A stretch of 64,000 nucleotides of DNA from Paraclostridium hominis (GCF_014306135.1 NZ_JACRWD010000001.1:1116001-1180000); one strand, 5' to 3'; shown: positions 24,821 through 34,585, counted from the first letter of the stretch. Program-made: numbers and translations. The notes: generated by a model from the letters alone, not told the origin.

Positions 24821-26182
24821 CTAATTTCCTATTCCTTGTGGAAAAGAAAAAATATTATATGGATCATATTTTTTCTTTATATGATCTAATTTAATTATAT
24901 TACCACCATAATACTCAAACTTATAATTATTAAGTTTATTATATGGAAAGTTTACATAAGATCCTTTAGTTAAATTATATATATGTGGGAAATTTTCATT
25001 TACCCATTTTTCATTTATTTCTTTGTAATAATTACCTTTAAATTCTGACTGTAAAAGTAATATATATTTTGCATCTCTATAATAAAAAGCTGTAGCATGA
25101 TTGTCTACTTGAGATACTTCTCCTCCTAATCCATACATATTTATTGATGTTAAAATAGAGCCTTTTGGTCTTTTTCTATTAACAATATCTATAATTTCCC
25201 TTATCTGTGATGATGATAAATATTCATTTGCAAATCTACCAGGAAATTTAAAATGTTCATATTTAGGATATATATTAGCTACTTCATTAATAGCTTTTAA
25301 AAATGATACATATCTTAAATTCATATTTGCCCCTTCTATATTAGAGAACGGCTGTAAAAGTTTTTTAGTTTCTCTTATATCCTTATAACAAATTCCTATT
25401 GTGTATATATACATTCCATCATCTAATGTATTATATATTCCTGCTCTCATATTTATATCATTATCTACACTATCAATCCATCTTTGCCATATATCAAAAA
25501 ACTTACATTGAGTATTTATGCTTGGATTATCATAATTTATTTCAAAAAAAGTAACATTTTCTACTTTACTTGGTAATTTAAATTTTATAGATACTACAAC
25601 TCCAAAATTACCTCAACCAGCTCCTCTAACTGCCCAAAATAAATCTTGATTTTTATAATTATTGGCTACTATCAAATCTCCTTTATAATCTATTAATTCA
25701 ACTTCAAGTAAACTATCACAACCAAGACCTAATTTTCTTGATGATAATCCCCATCCACCACCTAATGAGTAGCCACTAACACAAACAGTAGGACAAGTTC
25801 CTCCTGGAAATGGGTAACCTTTTTCAGAAATGAAATTATATAGTTGTGAATTCCTAACACCACCATCTATCTTAACTGTATTTTCTTTATAATTAATGCT
25901 TATATTGTTCATTTTACTTATATCTATAACTAGCATGCTATTTCCATTAGAGTATCCTTCATAATTATGTCCTCCTGACCTTATTCTAATAGGCACAGAT
26001 CTATCATTGGCCCATAATATAGCATTCCTAACATCATAATAATTTTCACAATAAACTATAGCTATGGGAAATTTTTGTATTGCACGATTCCACATTTGTC
26101 TAAGAACTTCATAATTGTAGTCACCTTTAGTTACAACTTCTCCACTTAAACCACAAAAATACATATTATCCAATATAAACAC
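24821..26182 (-). pseudogene. FAD-linked oxidase (berberine-bridge type), broken by one TGA
   Basis: 453 codons in one frame with a single TGA at 25613-25615 (codon 190). Before it: the FAD_binding_4 domain with IRSGGHNYEGYS (the His that covalently binds FAD), GGTCPTVCVSGYSLGGGWG (the second covalent Cys) and FWAVRGAG. After it: GNFGVVVSIKFKLP, a substrate domain, and the C-terminal BBE motif KKKYDPYNIFSFPQGI. Relatives have glycine at the stop (RGGGGGNFG), so GGA to TGA is the likely change. The break is inside the FAD domain. The start is uncertain: GTG 26182, TTG 26173 and ATG 26164 are all near an AGGTG. A selenocysteine reading is unlikely at a structural glycine. Confidence 0.85.
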
Positions 26183-26243
26183 CTACTATAATATTTTATT
26201 TTAAATTATAATCTGTATTTTTTATCTGATTGTTAATATATCA

Positions 26244-26279
26244 TAAAAAAAGAGAGAGCTTATCTACTCTCTCTTTTTT
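26244..26279 (-). terminator. Terminator of the ClC gene
   Basis: Perfect stem AAAAAAGAGAGAG / CTCTCTCTTTTTT with an 8-nt loop, 14 nt past the ClC stop. Confidence 0.8.
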
Positions 26280-26293
26280 AATAATATGTATAA

Positions 26294-27628
26294 TTAATTA
26301 TTACTCATTTCTAAATTTTTCTTTACTTTTATCTTATTTTCTAATAAGGAATCATAAATAGGAGGACAATTAAGTAAATTAGCCACCATATATGAAACTG
26401 CACAAACAACTATAACTGGTCCTAACTGTGAAATTGATCCGCTCATCTCACAAACTAATATAAATCCAGTAATAGGAGCTCTTACGACTGCTGAAAACAT
26501 GCCAGCCATAGATAAAAGAACAAAATTATTTATAAGTGATGGATCTACTCCAATCATAAATATTGAAATCTTAGCACAAATTAATCCAACTAAACCACCC
26601 AAAGTTAAAATAGGGAATAATATTCCTCCAGGAGTTCCTGGTGCAAAACTTATAAGTGAAAATATGTACTTTCCTATTAATAGTATAATAGCTAGCTTAA
26701 TAGCAATTCCACTTCCAAGAATATTATTTATAAGTTTATCTCCACCACCTAAAACTTGTGGTAAAAACATACCAAATATAATAGCAAACATAAAAGGTAT
26801 AATCATTTTATATCTTGAGCTAATTTTTAACTTTCCATAAATATCTATAGTTTTAAGTAAACCTTTATTATATATAACGCCACATAATCCAATTATTATT
26901 CCAAGTAATATTAAAACTACATAATACTTAGGTGGCATGTTTAATAGCTTTTTTACACTTAAAGTATATTTCTGTCCGAAAAATATCCATGTAACTAAAT
27001 CAGAAGTTACACAAGAAAAAACTGCAGTTAAAAATAGCATCGGAGAAAAACTTTTATGTACTTCTTCTAAAACAAACATAACTCCAGCAAATGGAGCATT
27101 AAATGCAGCAGCAAGCCCAGCTCCTGCTCCACTTGAATATAAATAAATTTGTTCTTTTTTTGATATTCTTAATTTTTCTGAAAAACCATGTGCAAAGCTA
27201 GCTCCAAGTTGAATTGAAGGTCCTTCTATACCAAGAGATAATCCAGCACCCATAGCTAAAACCCCATTTACAAATTTACTTAATAAAATTTTAAAAGAAT
27301 GTAATATATTTAATTTTCCCTTTAAATATCCTTCAATTTGTGGAATACCACTTCCTGATATCATAGGATTTTTCTCAAGCGAATATCCTACTATATATCC
27401 AATTGTAGCAAATACTAATATTCCTAAAATTATGTATATATAATGATTTGTCATGAAATTGTATGCACTTAAGCTAATTTGACTTGCATAATTTGAACAT
27501 AATCTATACAAGGAAACTATAAACCCAGCAGCTGCCCCGACCAAAATACTTTTTAAAACAAGCTTTATATTGGAACATTCTAAGCCATTATCTTCATTGT
27601 TTATAATATTGTTCGTTAATTTATTCAT
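26294..27628 (-). CDS. ClC-family chloride channel/antiporter
   Basis: 444 residues with about ten to twelve membrane segments. ClC signatures: GSGIPQIEG, GLSLGIEGPSIQLG with the gating glutamate retained, GAGLAAAFNAPFAGVMFVLEE with the proton-pathway glutamate, and APGTPGGILFPIL. No CBS domains at the C-terminus. These features fit an H+/Cl- exchanger or a fluoride/chloride-type channel that supports acid tolerance or charge balance. SD GAGGTGAT precedes ATG. Neighbours give no further hint. Confidence 0.92.
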   Translation of the reverse strand: MNKLTNNIINNEDNGLECSNIKLVLKSILVGAAAGFIVSLYRLCSNYASQISLSAYNFMTNHYIYIILGILVFATIGYIVGYSLEKNPMISGSGIPQIEGYLKGKLNILHSFKILLSKFVNGVLAMGAGLSLGIEGPSIQLGASFAHGFSEKLRISKKEQIYLYSSGAGAGLAAAFNAPFAGVMFVLEEVHKSFSPMLFLTAVFSCVTSDLVTWIFFGQKYTLSVKKLLNMPPKYYVVLILLGIIIGLCGVIYNKGLLKTIDIYGKLKISSRYKMIIPFMFAIIFGMFLPQVLGGGDKLINNILGSGIAIKLAIILLIGKYIFSLISFAPGTPGGILFPILTLGGLVGLICAKISIFMIGVDPSLINNFVLLSMAGMFSAVVRAPITGFILVCEMSGSISQLGPVIVVCAVSYMVANLLNCPPIYDSLLENKIKVKKNLEMSNN

Positions 27629-27688
27629 TTTATCACCTCACAATACTATTACCCCAATTAAATAATTAATTAACTTATAAAATTAAAA

Positions 27689-28126
27689 TCATTTTTCTTT
27701 AGGTAAAAAATAACGTTCTTCATTATCTAAATTTAACTTAATCATATAGGAGCAATGCTCATTAACTGTTTTAAATCCCATATTTTTATAAAAATTTTCT
27801 TTATCAGGAGTAGCTAAATACACTGTTCTGACATTCATAGTACTATGATTTAATAATTTATCTATAATATTTCTTCCTATAGATTGTTTTCTGTAACTTG
27901 GATGTACTAATACATCAATAATAGTTGCCCATCTAACTTCATCACTTAAACTTCTAGCCATTCCTACTAATTTGTCTTCATCCCAAGCAGTTATTATACA
28001 AGATGATTTTTCTAAAATTTTTTCCCAGTCTTTTTTATTATCATTTACTTTCCAAGTTGCATATCTGCAATAAAAATTTTTAATCTTATTTACATCAATA
28101 TCCTTAGAATCAGAAAATTTAATCAT
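27689..28126 (-). CDS. GNAT-family N-acetyltransferase
   Basis: 145 residues. Motif A is VLVHPSYRKQSIGRNIIDKLL (R/QxxGxG as RKQSIG, with the second glycine replaced by R-N spacing), then TVYLATPDKENFYKNMGF, the FYKxxGF region. Substrate unknown. SD AAAGGAG precedes ATG. It is divergent from the methyltransferase at 28351. Confidence 0.85.
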   Translation of the reverse strand: MIKFSDSKDIDVNKIKNFYCRYATWKVNDNKKDWEKILEKSSCIITAWDEDKLVGMARSLSDEVRWATIIDVLVHPSYRKQSIGRNIIDKLLNHSTMNVRTVYLATPDKENFYKNMGFKTVNEHCSYMIKLNLDNEERYFLPKEK

Positions 28127-28350
28127 AATCTACTCCTTTTTTATTTTTTTTAATATTCCTAATAAAAAAATCACAAGAATAATTTTTACTTTTATCTTTT
28201 TTATTTTTATGATTATTTAAACTAATTATAGAACAATGTATAATATAAATTTTTTCATAATTTAAATATATTTAAGTTATATTTTTACTCAAACTTAGCT
28301 ATAATTATCATAAACTTTTTAATATTATTAATTACATAAGGGGGTATAAA

Positions 28351-29154
28351 ATGAGTAATATAGTTAGAGATTACTATAATGAAAATGCCACAAGAGAATT
28401 CAATAGATTGTCTAATCCATATAGTATAATTGAATTTAAAACAACACTTGCTATGATGGATAAGTACTTTAGAAAATCAGGTAAAGTACTTGATATAGGC
28501 TGTGGACCTGGCAGATATTCTATAGAATTATTACAAAAAGGGTATAATGTAACTTTGTATGATATATCAGAAAAAGAACTTAATTTAGCTAAATCTAAAA
28601 TTGAAAATAATAACCTAAAAGCAGACAATTACATATGTGGAGATTGTAGTGACTTAAGTCAATTTAAGGATAATAGTTTTGACATAGTTTTATTAATGGG
28701 ACCAATGTATCATATACAAAATAAAAATTTTAGATTGAGTATACTTAATGATATTAAACGTATTTTAAAACAAGATGGACTTTGTATGATATCCTACTTA
28801 AATGGATTGGGAATTCTTAAAGCTGCAATTCATGAATGTAGTTTAGAATTTGAAAATATAATTAATATAGAAAGATTATTTTCATCACAATCTTGGAGTA
28901 ACGAAGAATCCTTTACTGAAACCTATTTATCCATACCATCTGATTCTATTAATGAAATAAAAAGCGTTGGATTAAATATAGTAACATACTTTGGAGCAGA
29001 AAGTTTTGCCTCAGGTATTCATTATGATATTACAAGAATGTCTGAATATGAAAAAAAAGCTTATGAAAATCTAATTCAAATTTGTATAAACACATGTGAA
29101 ATGAAAGAATATAAAGACGCTACAGAACATACTCATTTTATAGTGTCTAAATAA
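28351..29154 (+). CDS. SAM-dependent methyltransferase
   Basis: 267 residues, class I Rossmann fold: motif I VLDIGCGPGRYSIEL (about 47-61), acidic loop VTLYDISEKEL, ICGDCSDLSQFKDNSFDIVLLMGPMYH (motifs II-III in outline), and RILKQDGLCMISYL. This resembles the UbiE/Methyltransf_11 group acting on small molecules. SD AAGGGGG precedes ATG. Monocistronic on the plus strand. No target evident. Confidence 0.85.
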   Translation: MSNIVRDYYNENATREFNRLSNPYSIIEFKTTLAMMDKYFRKSGKVLDIGCGPGRYSIELLQKGYNVTLYDISEKELNLAKSKIENNNLKADNYICGDCSDLSQFKDNSFDIVLLMGPMYHIQNKNFRLSILNDIKRILKQDGLCMISYLNGLGILKAAIHECSLEFENIINIERLFSSQSWSNEESFTETYLSIPSDSINEIKSVGLNIVTYFGAESFASGIHYDITRMSEYEKKAYENLIQICINTCEMKEYKDATEHTHFIVSK

Positions 29155-29411
29155 ATTTTAATCATTTTTATAACTAATTATAAATTCATCCTTTCAATCA
29201 ATGTTTTTAAACAAAATAAAAAAAAGTTATAACTATACTTATAATCATATTTGATGTGAATTTTTATAGAAAAATCTCAGATAAATTAATAAATATTAAA
29301 GATAGTTCTCTAGATATCATAATAATTTAAATTCAATTATTAAATTTTAAAGGATATAGTAATGATTAGTATAATATAGTATTAATTGGATTTAGTTTAA
29401 GGGGGGTTATT

Positions 29412-29513
29412 ATGATATATATTTTTTTATTTCTACTTTTACTATTTTATACTTATGCTATAATAAACGAAAATTTAATTTTACAATATGAGGCAGATGA
29501 TTCTAATTATTAA
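29412..29513 (+). CDS. Predicted 33-residue membrane peptide
   Basis: ATG at 29412 preceded by a very strong SD (AAGGGGGG). The product begins MIYIFLFLLLLFYTYAIINE, a single hydrophobic helix, and ends in an acidic tail with QYEADDSNY. It is followed by a strong bidirectional terminator shared with the convergent AgrC-like kinase gene. I do not recognise it; it lacks the Cys and Pro pattern of AgrD. The SD and terminator make it a credible small gene. The preceding 257 bases (29155-29411) show nothing else recognisable. Confidence 0.5.
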   Translation: MIYIFLFLLLLFYTYAIINENLILQYEADDSNY

Positions 29514-29526
29514 TTTTTAATAAATT

Positions 29527-29563
29527 AAAGACTATATTTTAGATATCCTAAAATATAGTCTTT
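29527..29563. terminator. Bidirectional terminator between convergent genes
   Basis: Perfect 16-bp stem AAAGACTATATTTTAG / CTAAAATATAGTCTTT with a 5-nt loop, serving the small peptide gene (plus) and the kinase gene (minus). Confidence 0.85.
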
Positions 29564-29577
29564 CTTTATATACTAAA

Positions 29578-30855
29578 CTATTTTTTATTAATCGGTATTT
29601 GAATGTAAAATTCAGTTTCTAAATCATCACTATCTACTTCTATCATACATTTATATGATTCTAGTAATTTTTTAATAGAATATAACCCATAGCCTCTACC
29701 TTCATCCTTAGACGAATATCCAAGTTCAAATATTTTTTTTGTATCTATTATTTTAGACCCATTATTTTTAATTGATATATTATGGTAATATTCACATTTA
29801 TATATATCAATATGTACATATTTATAGTCTTTTTCATAAGTTTTAAGTTCATCAATTGCATTATCTATTATATTTAAAAGTATAGAACTCACCTCAGAAT
29901 CTGATAACTCTATATCATCTAGTAAACTATCTATACATGCAGTTAAATCTATATCATATCTTGAAGCTCTTAATTTTTTTGTATTTAATATAGCATCTAA
30001 AAAGTGATTTCCTGTAATGAAGTCTATATCTACATCACTATCATAGTCTGCCATCCCAAGTATGTACCTTTTTGCATCTTCTATCTTTCCAGTTGACATT
30101 TGCATTAATATTATTTGTAAATGATTCATATAATCATGTCTTTGCACTCTTAATGCATCTACACTATCTTCCATTTGTTTGAGACTTTTTTCCATTAAAT
30201 TCTTCTCTAATTCATTTAATACTTTTCTTTTATCATAATTTATTAAAGTGATAATTAATGCTATTAATATAAAAATAAATGAAAGTGCTACAAATATTCT
30301 CATAAGAATTTCAATATTATAGTGCATTTCACTAAGACTATATATTAATAATATTAAAATTCCTGTTATAGCCATTATTAATATACTTATATAAAAAAGT
30401 ACTTGCTGTGTATATTTATTTTTTATAGATATATTTCTTAAATCTAACCTCTTAATAAAATACCTATATTTTACTAACTTCATTATAATAAACATAAATA
30501 ATAATGATACATAACATGATAAATTTTTTAGGGTACTATTATCTAATATTGACTGAAGATTTATACCCATAAAATTTATCAAAGTAACAGTCATTACTTC
30601 AGTTAATATCTTAATTCCCAATATTATCGCTGTTAAAATAAAACAACGTTCTATTTTAACCTTTGAAAATATATGAAGTATAATAGCAATAGAAATATAT
30701 AAAAATAAACTACTAATTCCCAATGGTAATGTATTTTTTAAAAAATATATTACTAATAAATATGTTAATATCATATAAATTAAATTTTTACGTTTTACAT
30801 TGTTTAAAGCTATGCTTGCAGATGAAAAAATAGCTATAGCTTCAGGTATACCCAT
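29578..30855 (-). CDS. Orphan AgrC-like GHKL sensor kinase
   Basis: 425 residues. The first about 205 residues carry six transmembrane helices, then a coiled coil (LEKNLMEKSLKQMEDSVDALR) and the GHKL kinase core with the phospho-acceptor H240 in QRHDYMNHL, an N box LLNIIDNAIDEL and a G box GRGYGLYSIKKLLE. This is the AgrC/ComD-type layout for peptide or cell-envelope sensing. No LytTR regulator, AgrB or AgrD lies nearby. The ATG at 30855 has no SD; a strong AAGGGGG lies about 37 nt upstream, and the frame is open back to it, so a non-ATG start may add about a dozen residues. Confidence 0.85.
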   Translation of the reverse strand: MGIPEAIAIFSSASIALNNVKRKNLIYMILTYLLVIYFLKNTLPLGISSLFLYISIAIILHIFSKVKIERCFILTAIILGIKILTEVMTVTLINFMGINLQSILDNSTLKNLSCYVSLLFMFIIMKLVKYRYFIKRLDLRNISIKNKYTQQVLFYISILIMAITGILILLIYSLSEMHYNIEILMRIFVALSFIFILIALIITLINYDKRKVLNELEKNLMEKSLKQMEDSVDALRVQRHDYMNHLQIILMQMSTGKIEDAKRYILGMADYDSDVDIDFITGNHFLDAILNTKKLRASRYDIDLTACIDSLLDDIELSDSEVSSILLNIIDNAIDELKTYEKDYKYVHIDIYKCEYYHNISIKNNGSKIIDTKKIFELGYSSKDEGRGYGLYSIKKLLESYKCMIEVDSDDLETEFYIQIPINKK

Positions 30856-31190
30856 AAAAATCAGATCTGATATACTTATTTTAATCGTCCCCCTTACCCT
30901 TTATACTTTTTTGTTATGTTTTTTAATATTAACATATTTACTTATATTTTTCTATATTTCGACATAAATTTCATTTTAAACTTTTATACAAATTTTACTA
31001 AGCTTAATTTATGCAGCTTAAGATGTCTTATTATTATTCTTTTAATATTATACGTACCTTTATATCTTATTTCTAAACATACACTACATTACATAAAAGC
31101 CTTGGCAAACTAACACAGCTTCAACTTACTATTATCATAAATTTCATAATCCCCATCCTTTTTAATAAATAAACTGAAATAAAATATAAA
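30856..31190. other. Intergenic stretch, no gene recognised
   Basis: About 335 bases between the kinase gene and the terminator of the second nucleoside transporter. It holds the SD AAGGGGG of the kinase near 30892 and otherwise AT-rich DNA. I see no small ORF with an SD and no clear structured RNA. Confidence 0.4.
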
Positions 31191-31192
31191 AA

Positions 31193-31242
31193 TCGCAATA
31201 AAAAAAGACTTGAGATAACTCAAATCTTTTTTTATTGCAATT
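31193..31242 (-). terminator. Long-stem terminator of nupC paralogue
   Basis: A stem of about 22 bp with one mismatch runs from TCGCAATAAAAAAAGA... to ...TTTTTTTATTGCAA around a short loop at ATAA, 5 nt after the transporter stop. Confidence 0.8.
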
Positions 31243-31246
31243 GAAA

Positions 31247-32443
31247 TTAAAATAATAATACTAATCCTACTATCATAGCTGATAATGTACTAACTAAAAA
31301 TCCACCTATCATACCTTTAAAAGCTATGTTAGATATTTCCGTTCTTCTTTCTGGACAGAATACTGATATACCTGATATACATATACCTATACTTGATATA
31401 TTTGCAAATCCAGCTAAAGAAATTGACATAACTAAAGCACTTCTAGGATCAAGAGTTTTTATTATAGTTCCTAAGTCACCAAAGGCAATAAATTCATTTA
31501 AAACTATCTTAGTCCCTAATAATTCCCCAGCTTTTAATACATTTGATGGATCAAGACCCATTAAGAACCCAAGTGGTGCAAATACGTAAGATAGTATTTG
31601 TTGTAATGATAATCCTATTACTCCTAATGCCCCATTAACTAATGCAACTAATCCTGTTATAGCAATTAATGCTGCTCCTATTCCAAACGCCATTTGCATA
31701 CCATTAGTAGCACCCTCTGATATAGCTGACATTATATTTGTGTGAGCACCCTTTCTATCCATAACAACATTCTCAACAACCTCTTCTTGTTGAGTCTCAG
31801 GTATTAATAACTTAGAAACCATTATACTACTTAATGGAACTAATGCCCCTGCTATAAGTAAGTATTCCATAGGTATACCCATTCCTACATATCCCATTAA
31901 AACTGTAGCTGACATACTTCCCATACCAGATATTAAAACTAGCATAAGTTCACTTGTAGTCATTACATGTAAATACTTACTTACAAGTATTGGAGATTCT
32001 GTTTGCCCTAAGAACATGTTTGCAACAGCAACAAAACTTTCTACATTACTAGTTCCTAAAACTTTTTGTATTGCTCCACCTATTATTTTAACTACAAAGT
32101 TTATAACTCCTAAATAATAAAGTGCTGATACTAATGCTGCTATAAATACTATGTTTCCAAGTACTGATATAGCAAATATCATTCCATTACTAGTATTAGC
32201 TAATGGTCCAAATACAAAAGTTAAACCTTCTACTCCATAATTTAATACATTAGTTACAAAATCAGAAACTACCATTACAATGTTTCTTCCTAAAGGAAAC
32301 TTAACCAGGAAAAATGCAAGTACAAATTGTATTAGCAAAGCCTTTCCTATAAGTTTCTTATTTACCGACGATTTGTCAGTAGATACTAGGTAAAGCCCAC
32401 CTAATAATACTATGATTCCTAAAATATTGAATATTATTGACAT
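31247..32443 (-). CDS. nupC: Concentrative nucleoside transporter (NupC/CNT), second copy
   Basis: 398 residues. Closely related to the protein at 17147 throughout (VANMFLGQTESPILV, GMGSMSATVL, ILSYVFAPLGFLMG, LNEFIAFGDL, GFANISSIGICISGISVFCP) but without the acidic loop insertion. It is monocistronic, with SD AAGGAG and a TATAAT promoter about 60 nt upstream, and no catabolic gene beside it, so it is regulated separately from the nucleoside operon. It may differ in substrate preference. Confidence 0.9.
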   Translation of the reverse strand: MSIIFNILGIIVLLGGLYLVSTDKSSVNKKLIGKALLIQFVLAFFLVKFPLGRNIVMVVSDFVTNVLNYGVEGLTFVFGPLANTSNGMIFAISVLGNIVFIAALVSALYYLGVINFVVKIIGGAIQKVLGTSNVESFVAVANMFLGQTESPILVSKYLHVMTTSELMLVLISGMGSMSATVLMGYVGMGIPMEYLLIAGALVPLSSIMVSKLLIPETQQEEVVENVVMDRKGAHTNIMSAISEGATNGMQMAFGIGAALIAITGLVALVNGALGVIGLSLQQILSYVFAPLGFLMGLDPSNVLKAGELLGTKIVLNEFIAFGDLGTIIKTLDPRSALVMSISLAGFANISSIGICISGISVFCPERRTEISNIAFKGMIGGFLVSTLSAMIVGLVLLF

Positions 32444-32615
32444 AGATTTCTCCTTTTTCTTTAGTTTTATTTATTATATATATTATACACTATTTTCGAC
32501 ATTTTTCTACCACTTTTTATCATTTTTTATAATTTAATTTACATATATCACTATAAATTATTATTTATGATATATATTCTTCTCATTTTTTAAGTTTTTA
32601 TTTATATTTTATGTA

Positions 32616-32639
32616 AAATGGGATTATTAAATCCCATTT
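32616..32639 (-). terminator. Hairpin terminator
   Basis: Stem AAATGGGAT/ATCCCATTT with a 6-nt loop, 35 nt past the stop of the NifX-like gene. Confidence 0.6.
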
Positions 32640-32674
32640 ATATATTTAAAGCTTCCAGCTTTTTATTTAAAATG

Positions 32675-33001
32675 TCAGTGATCTTTTTTATCTACTTTTA
32701 ATCTATTTGACATAAATAAATCTATATTAGAAAAAGCATCTACACTTTTATCTGGTTTGTATATTATTATATCTTTACAGGATATATATTTATTATGATT
32801 AATATTACTTACACTAGATATTATTCTATTTATATTATTATCAATTAAATATTGAATTATATTTCCTAAAGTCATTTTTGATGTATCTTTAATAAAATAA
32901 TCTCTAGTCCCTGTATCGAATATAATTATATTTGGAGTATTATTTATATCATTGTATAGTTGAAATTGTATTTCATCTTTTATTGGTATACAAACTTTCA
33001 A
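32675..33001 (-). CDS. NifX/NafY-like (dinitrogenase cofactor fold) small protein
   Basis: 108 residues from a TTG start with SD GGAGG. MKVCIPIKDE, PNIIIFDTGTRDYFIKDTS and GNIIQYLIDNNINRIISS follow the strand-helix pattern of the DiNase_FeMo-co domain (MKIAIP..., FxxYD, G..IA..L...GVD.VI). The usual glycine-rich cofactor loop is not evident. There are no nitrogen-fixation genes here; such solo proteins are common in Clostridia and of unknown role. Function tentative. Confidence 0.45.
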   Translation of the reverse strand: MKVCIPIKDEIQFQLYNDINNTPNIIIFDTGTRDYFIKDTSKMTLGNIIQYLIDNNINRIISSVSNINHNKYISCKDIIIYKPDKSVDAFSNIDLFMSNRLKVDKKDH

Positions 33002-33094
33002 TTTAAATCCTCCTTATATAATTTCCTTTCTTTTTATACTATATGTATCAATTTTCGCAATTGTGTTATCTATTTCTACATTTTTATATATAAA

Positions 33095-33123
33095 TAAAAA
33101 AAGAAAGCATAAGCTTTCTTTTA
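33095..33123 (-). terminator. Terminator of the YczE/SDR pair
   Basis: Stem AAAAAAGAAAGC/GCTTTCTTTT with a 4-nt loop; it overlaps the last codon of the YczE-like gene. Confidence 0.75.
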
Positions 33124-33825
33124 ATCATCTATATTTTCTTCTAAATTTTTAGTAATACATGTTTCATGTGATCTATTTAGTAATTTAGATTTTATGTATT
33201 TAATATCGTCAATTATGTATCTATGCTTAACTTTAGTTGTTTCAAATCTACAAATATCAAAAGAATATTGTAAAACTAATCCAAAGCATATTGTAGTTAT
33301 CACAGTTCCTATACCGATACTTCCTCCAAGTAAATATCCAAATATTAATGCAAACATCTCTATAATAGTTTTTATCAGTTTTACAGGTCTATTAGTTATT
33401 TTTTGAAGTGCTATCATCATTCCATCTCTTGGTCCACTTCCATAACCTGCACCTATATACATAACACAACCTACACCTATTATAAACATTCCTATAAATA
33501 TCATTATGATTCCAGTTATTATATTTTTAGATATTGGCACTATTTTATTTAACATAAGTATATCCATAAATACACCTATAAGTATCATATTTAATATAGT
33601 CCCTACTCCAAAATTCTCGCCTAATATTATATTCACAATAATAATTATCATTCCTACTGATATACTAGCTTGCCCCATTGTTATACCTAAGTTTTTTGAT
33701 AAACCTTGATAAAATGCATCCCAAGGAGATAATCCTAAATTTGAATGTATGGTTAAAACTATTCCTACTGAACAAACAAATAAGCCTATAATTAGACGAA
33801 TAAGTCTTTTAAAACTATATTCCAT
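33121..33825 (-). CDS. YczE/YyaS-like membrane protein
   Basis: 234 residues with five transmembrane helices and a hydrophilic C-terminal tail of about 50 residues. Family hallmarks: GLFVCSVGIVLTIHSNLGLSPWDAF near the N-terminus and GCVMYIGAGYGSGPRDGMM in the middle. Members are of unknown mechanism; YczE in Bacillus affects antibiotic synthesis. It lies 19 nt after the SDR gene, probably the same transcript. SD GGGAG. Confidence 0.8.
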   Translation of the reverse strand: MEYSFKRLIRLIIGLFVCSVGIVLTIHSNLGLSPWDAFYQGLSKNLGITMGQASISVGMIIIIVNIILGENFGVGTILNMILIGVFMDILMLNKIVPISKNIITGIIMIFIGMFIIGVGCVMYIGAGYGSGPRDGMMIALQKITNRPVKLIKTIIEMFALIFGYLLGGSIGIGTVITTICFGLVLQYSFDICRFETTKVKHRYIIDDIKYIKSKLLNRSHETCITKNLEENIDD

Positions 33826-33844
33826 TTTAATATTCTCCCAAAAT

Positions 33845-34585
33845 TTATACTATAACAAATCCACCATTAGGGCTTATAACCTGCCCTGTTATAAAATTAG
33901 ATTTATCACTTGCTAAAAACAAAGCACAATTTGCTATATCTTCTACTGTTCCAAGTCTCATAAGAGGTGTTTCTTGTCTTAAAGCTTCAAGTGCATCATC
34001 TTCAATATTATCTAACATATCAGTTTGTATAACCCCTGGAGCTATACAATTTACCTGAATATTTGAAGGACCAAGTTCCTTAGCAAGTGCTTTTGACATT
34101 CCTATAATTGCTGCTTTGCTAGTTGAATAGTGTACTTCATAAGAACCTCCAACCATTCCCCATATAGATGATATATTTATTATTTTCCCACTCATCTGAG
34201 GAATCATATATTGTAATGCCTTTTTAGTTGTATAAAATACACTATTTAAATTTGTACTTATAACCTCATCCCATTCTTCATAACTTATATCTGTAAACAA
34301 ATTAGTTTTACTTATTCCTGCATTATTAACCAAAACATCTATTCCTTCAAACTGTCCTATACAGTAATTTACCATAAGATTAACTTCTTCTTTTTTCGAA
34401 ACATCTGCTTTATATGTATCAACTGCAAATCCTCTGCTTTTTAACTCGTTATATAAATCTAGAGCTTCTTTTTCTGAATTATTGTAATTTATTAAAACAT
34501 TATATCCATTCTCAGCAAATAAAGTTGCAATAGCTTTACCTATTCCTCTAGATGCTCCTGTAATTAATGCTGTTTTTTTATTCAT
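33845..34585 (-). CDS. Short-chain dehydrogenase/reductase (FabG-like)
   Basis: 246 residues, classical SDR: NAD(P)-binding TGASRGIGKAIA at 9-20, VNNAGIS at 87-93, catalytic Ser140, Tyr153 and Lys157 (YSTSK), and PGVIQTDM. R12 favours NADPH. It resembles 3-oxoacyl-ACP reductases, but no other fatty-acid genes are near, so the substrate is open. SD AAGGAAG precedes ATG; the YczE gene follows after 19 nt. Confidence 0.88.
   Translation of the reverse strand: MNKKTALITGASRGIGKAIATLFAENGYNVLINYNNSEKEALDLYNELKSRGFAVDTYKADVSKKEEVNLMVNYCIGQFEGIDVLVNNAGISKTNLFTDISYEEWDEVISTNLNSVFYTTKKALQYMIPQMSGKIINISSIWGMVGGSYEVHYSTSKAAIIGMSKALAKELGPSNIQVNCIAPGVIQTDMLDNIEDDALEALRQETPLMRLGTVEDIANCALFLASDKSNFITGQVISPNGGFVIV

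Noticed and set aside
25613..25615. TGA read as selenocysteine in the FAD oxidase
   Set aside because: Relatives have a structural glycine here, not cysteine, and I see no strong SECIS-like hairpin directly downstream; a nonsense mutation is simpler.
23317..28126. The two GNAT genes as toxins of GNAT toxin-antitoxin pairs
   Set aside because: Neither has an adjacent ribbon-helix-helix antitoxin gene; both stand alone.
29412..29513. AgrD-type autoinducer peptide for the AgrC-like kinase
   Set aside because: No cysteine or serine thiolactone core, no proline-rich acidic tail of the AgrD type, and no AgrB nearby.
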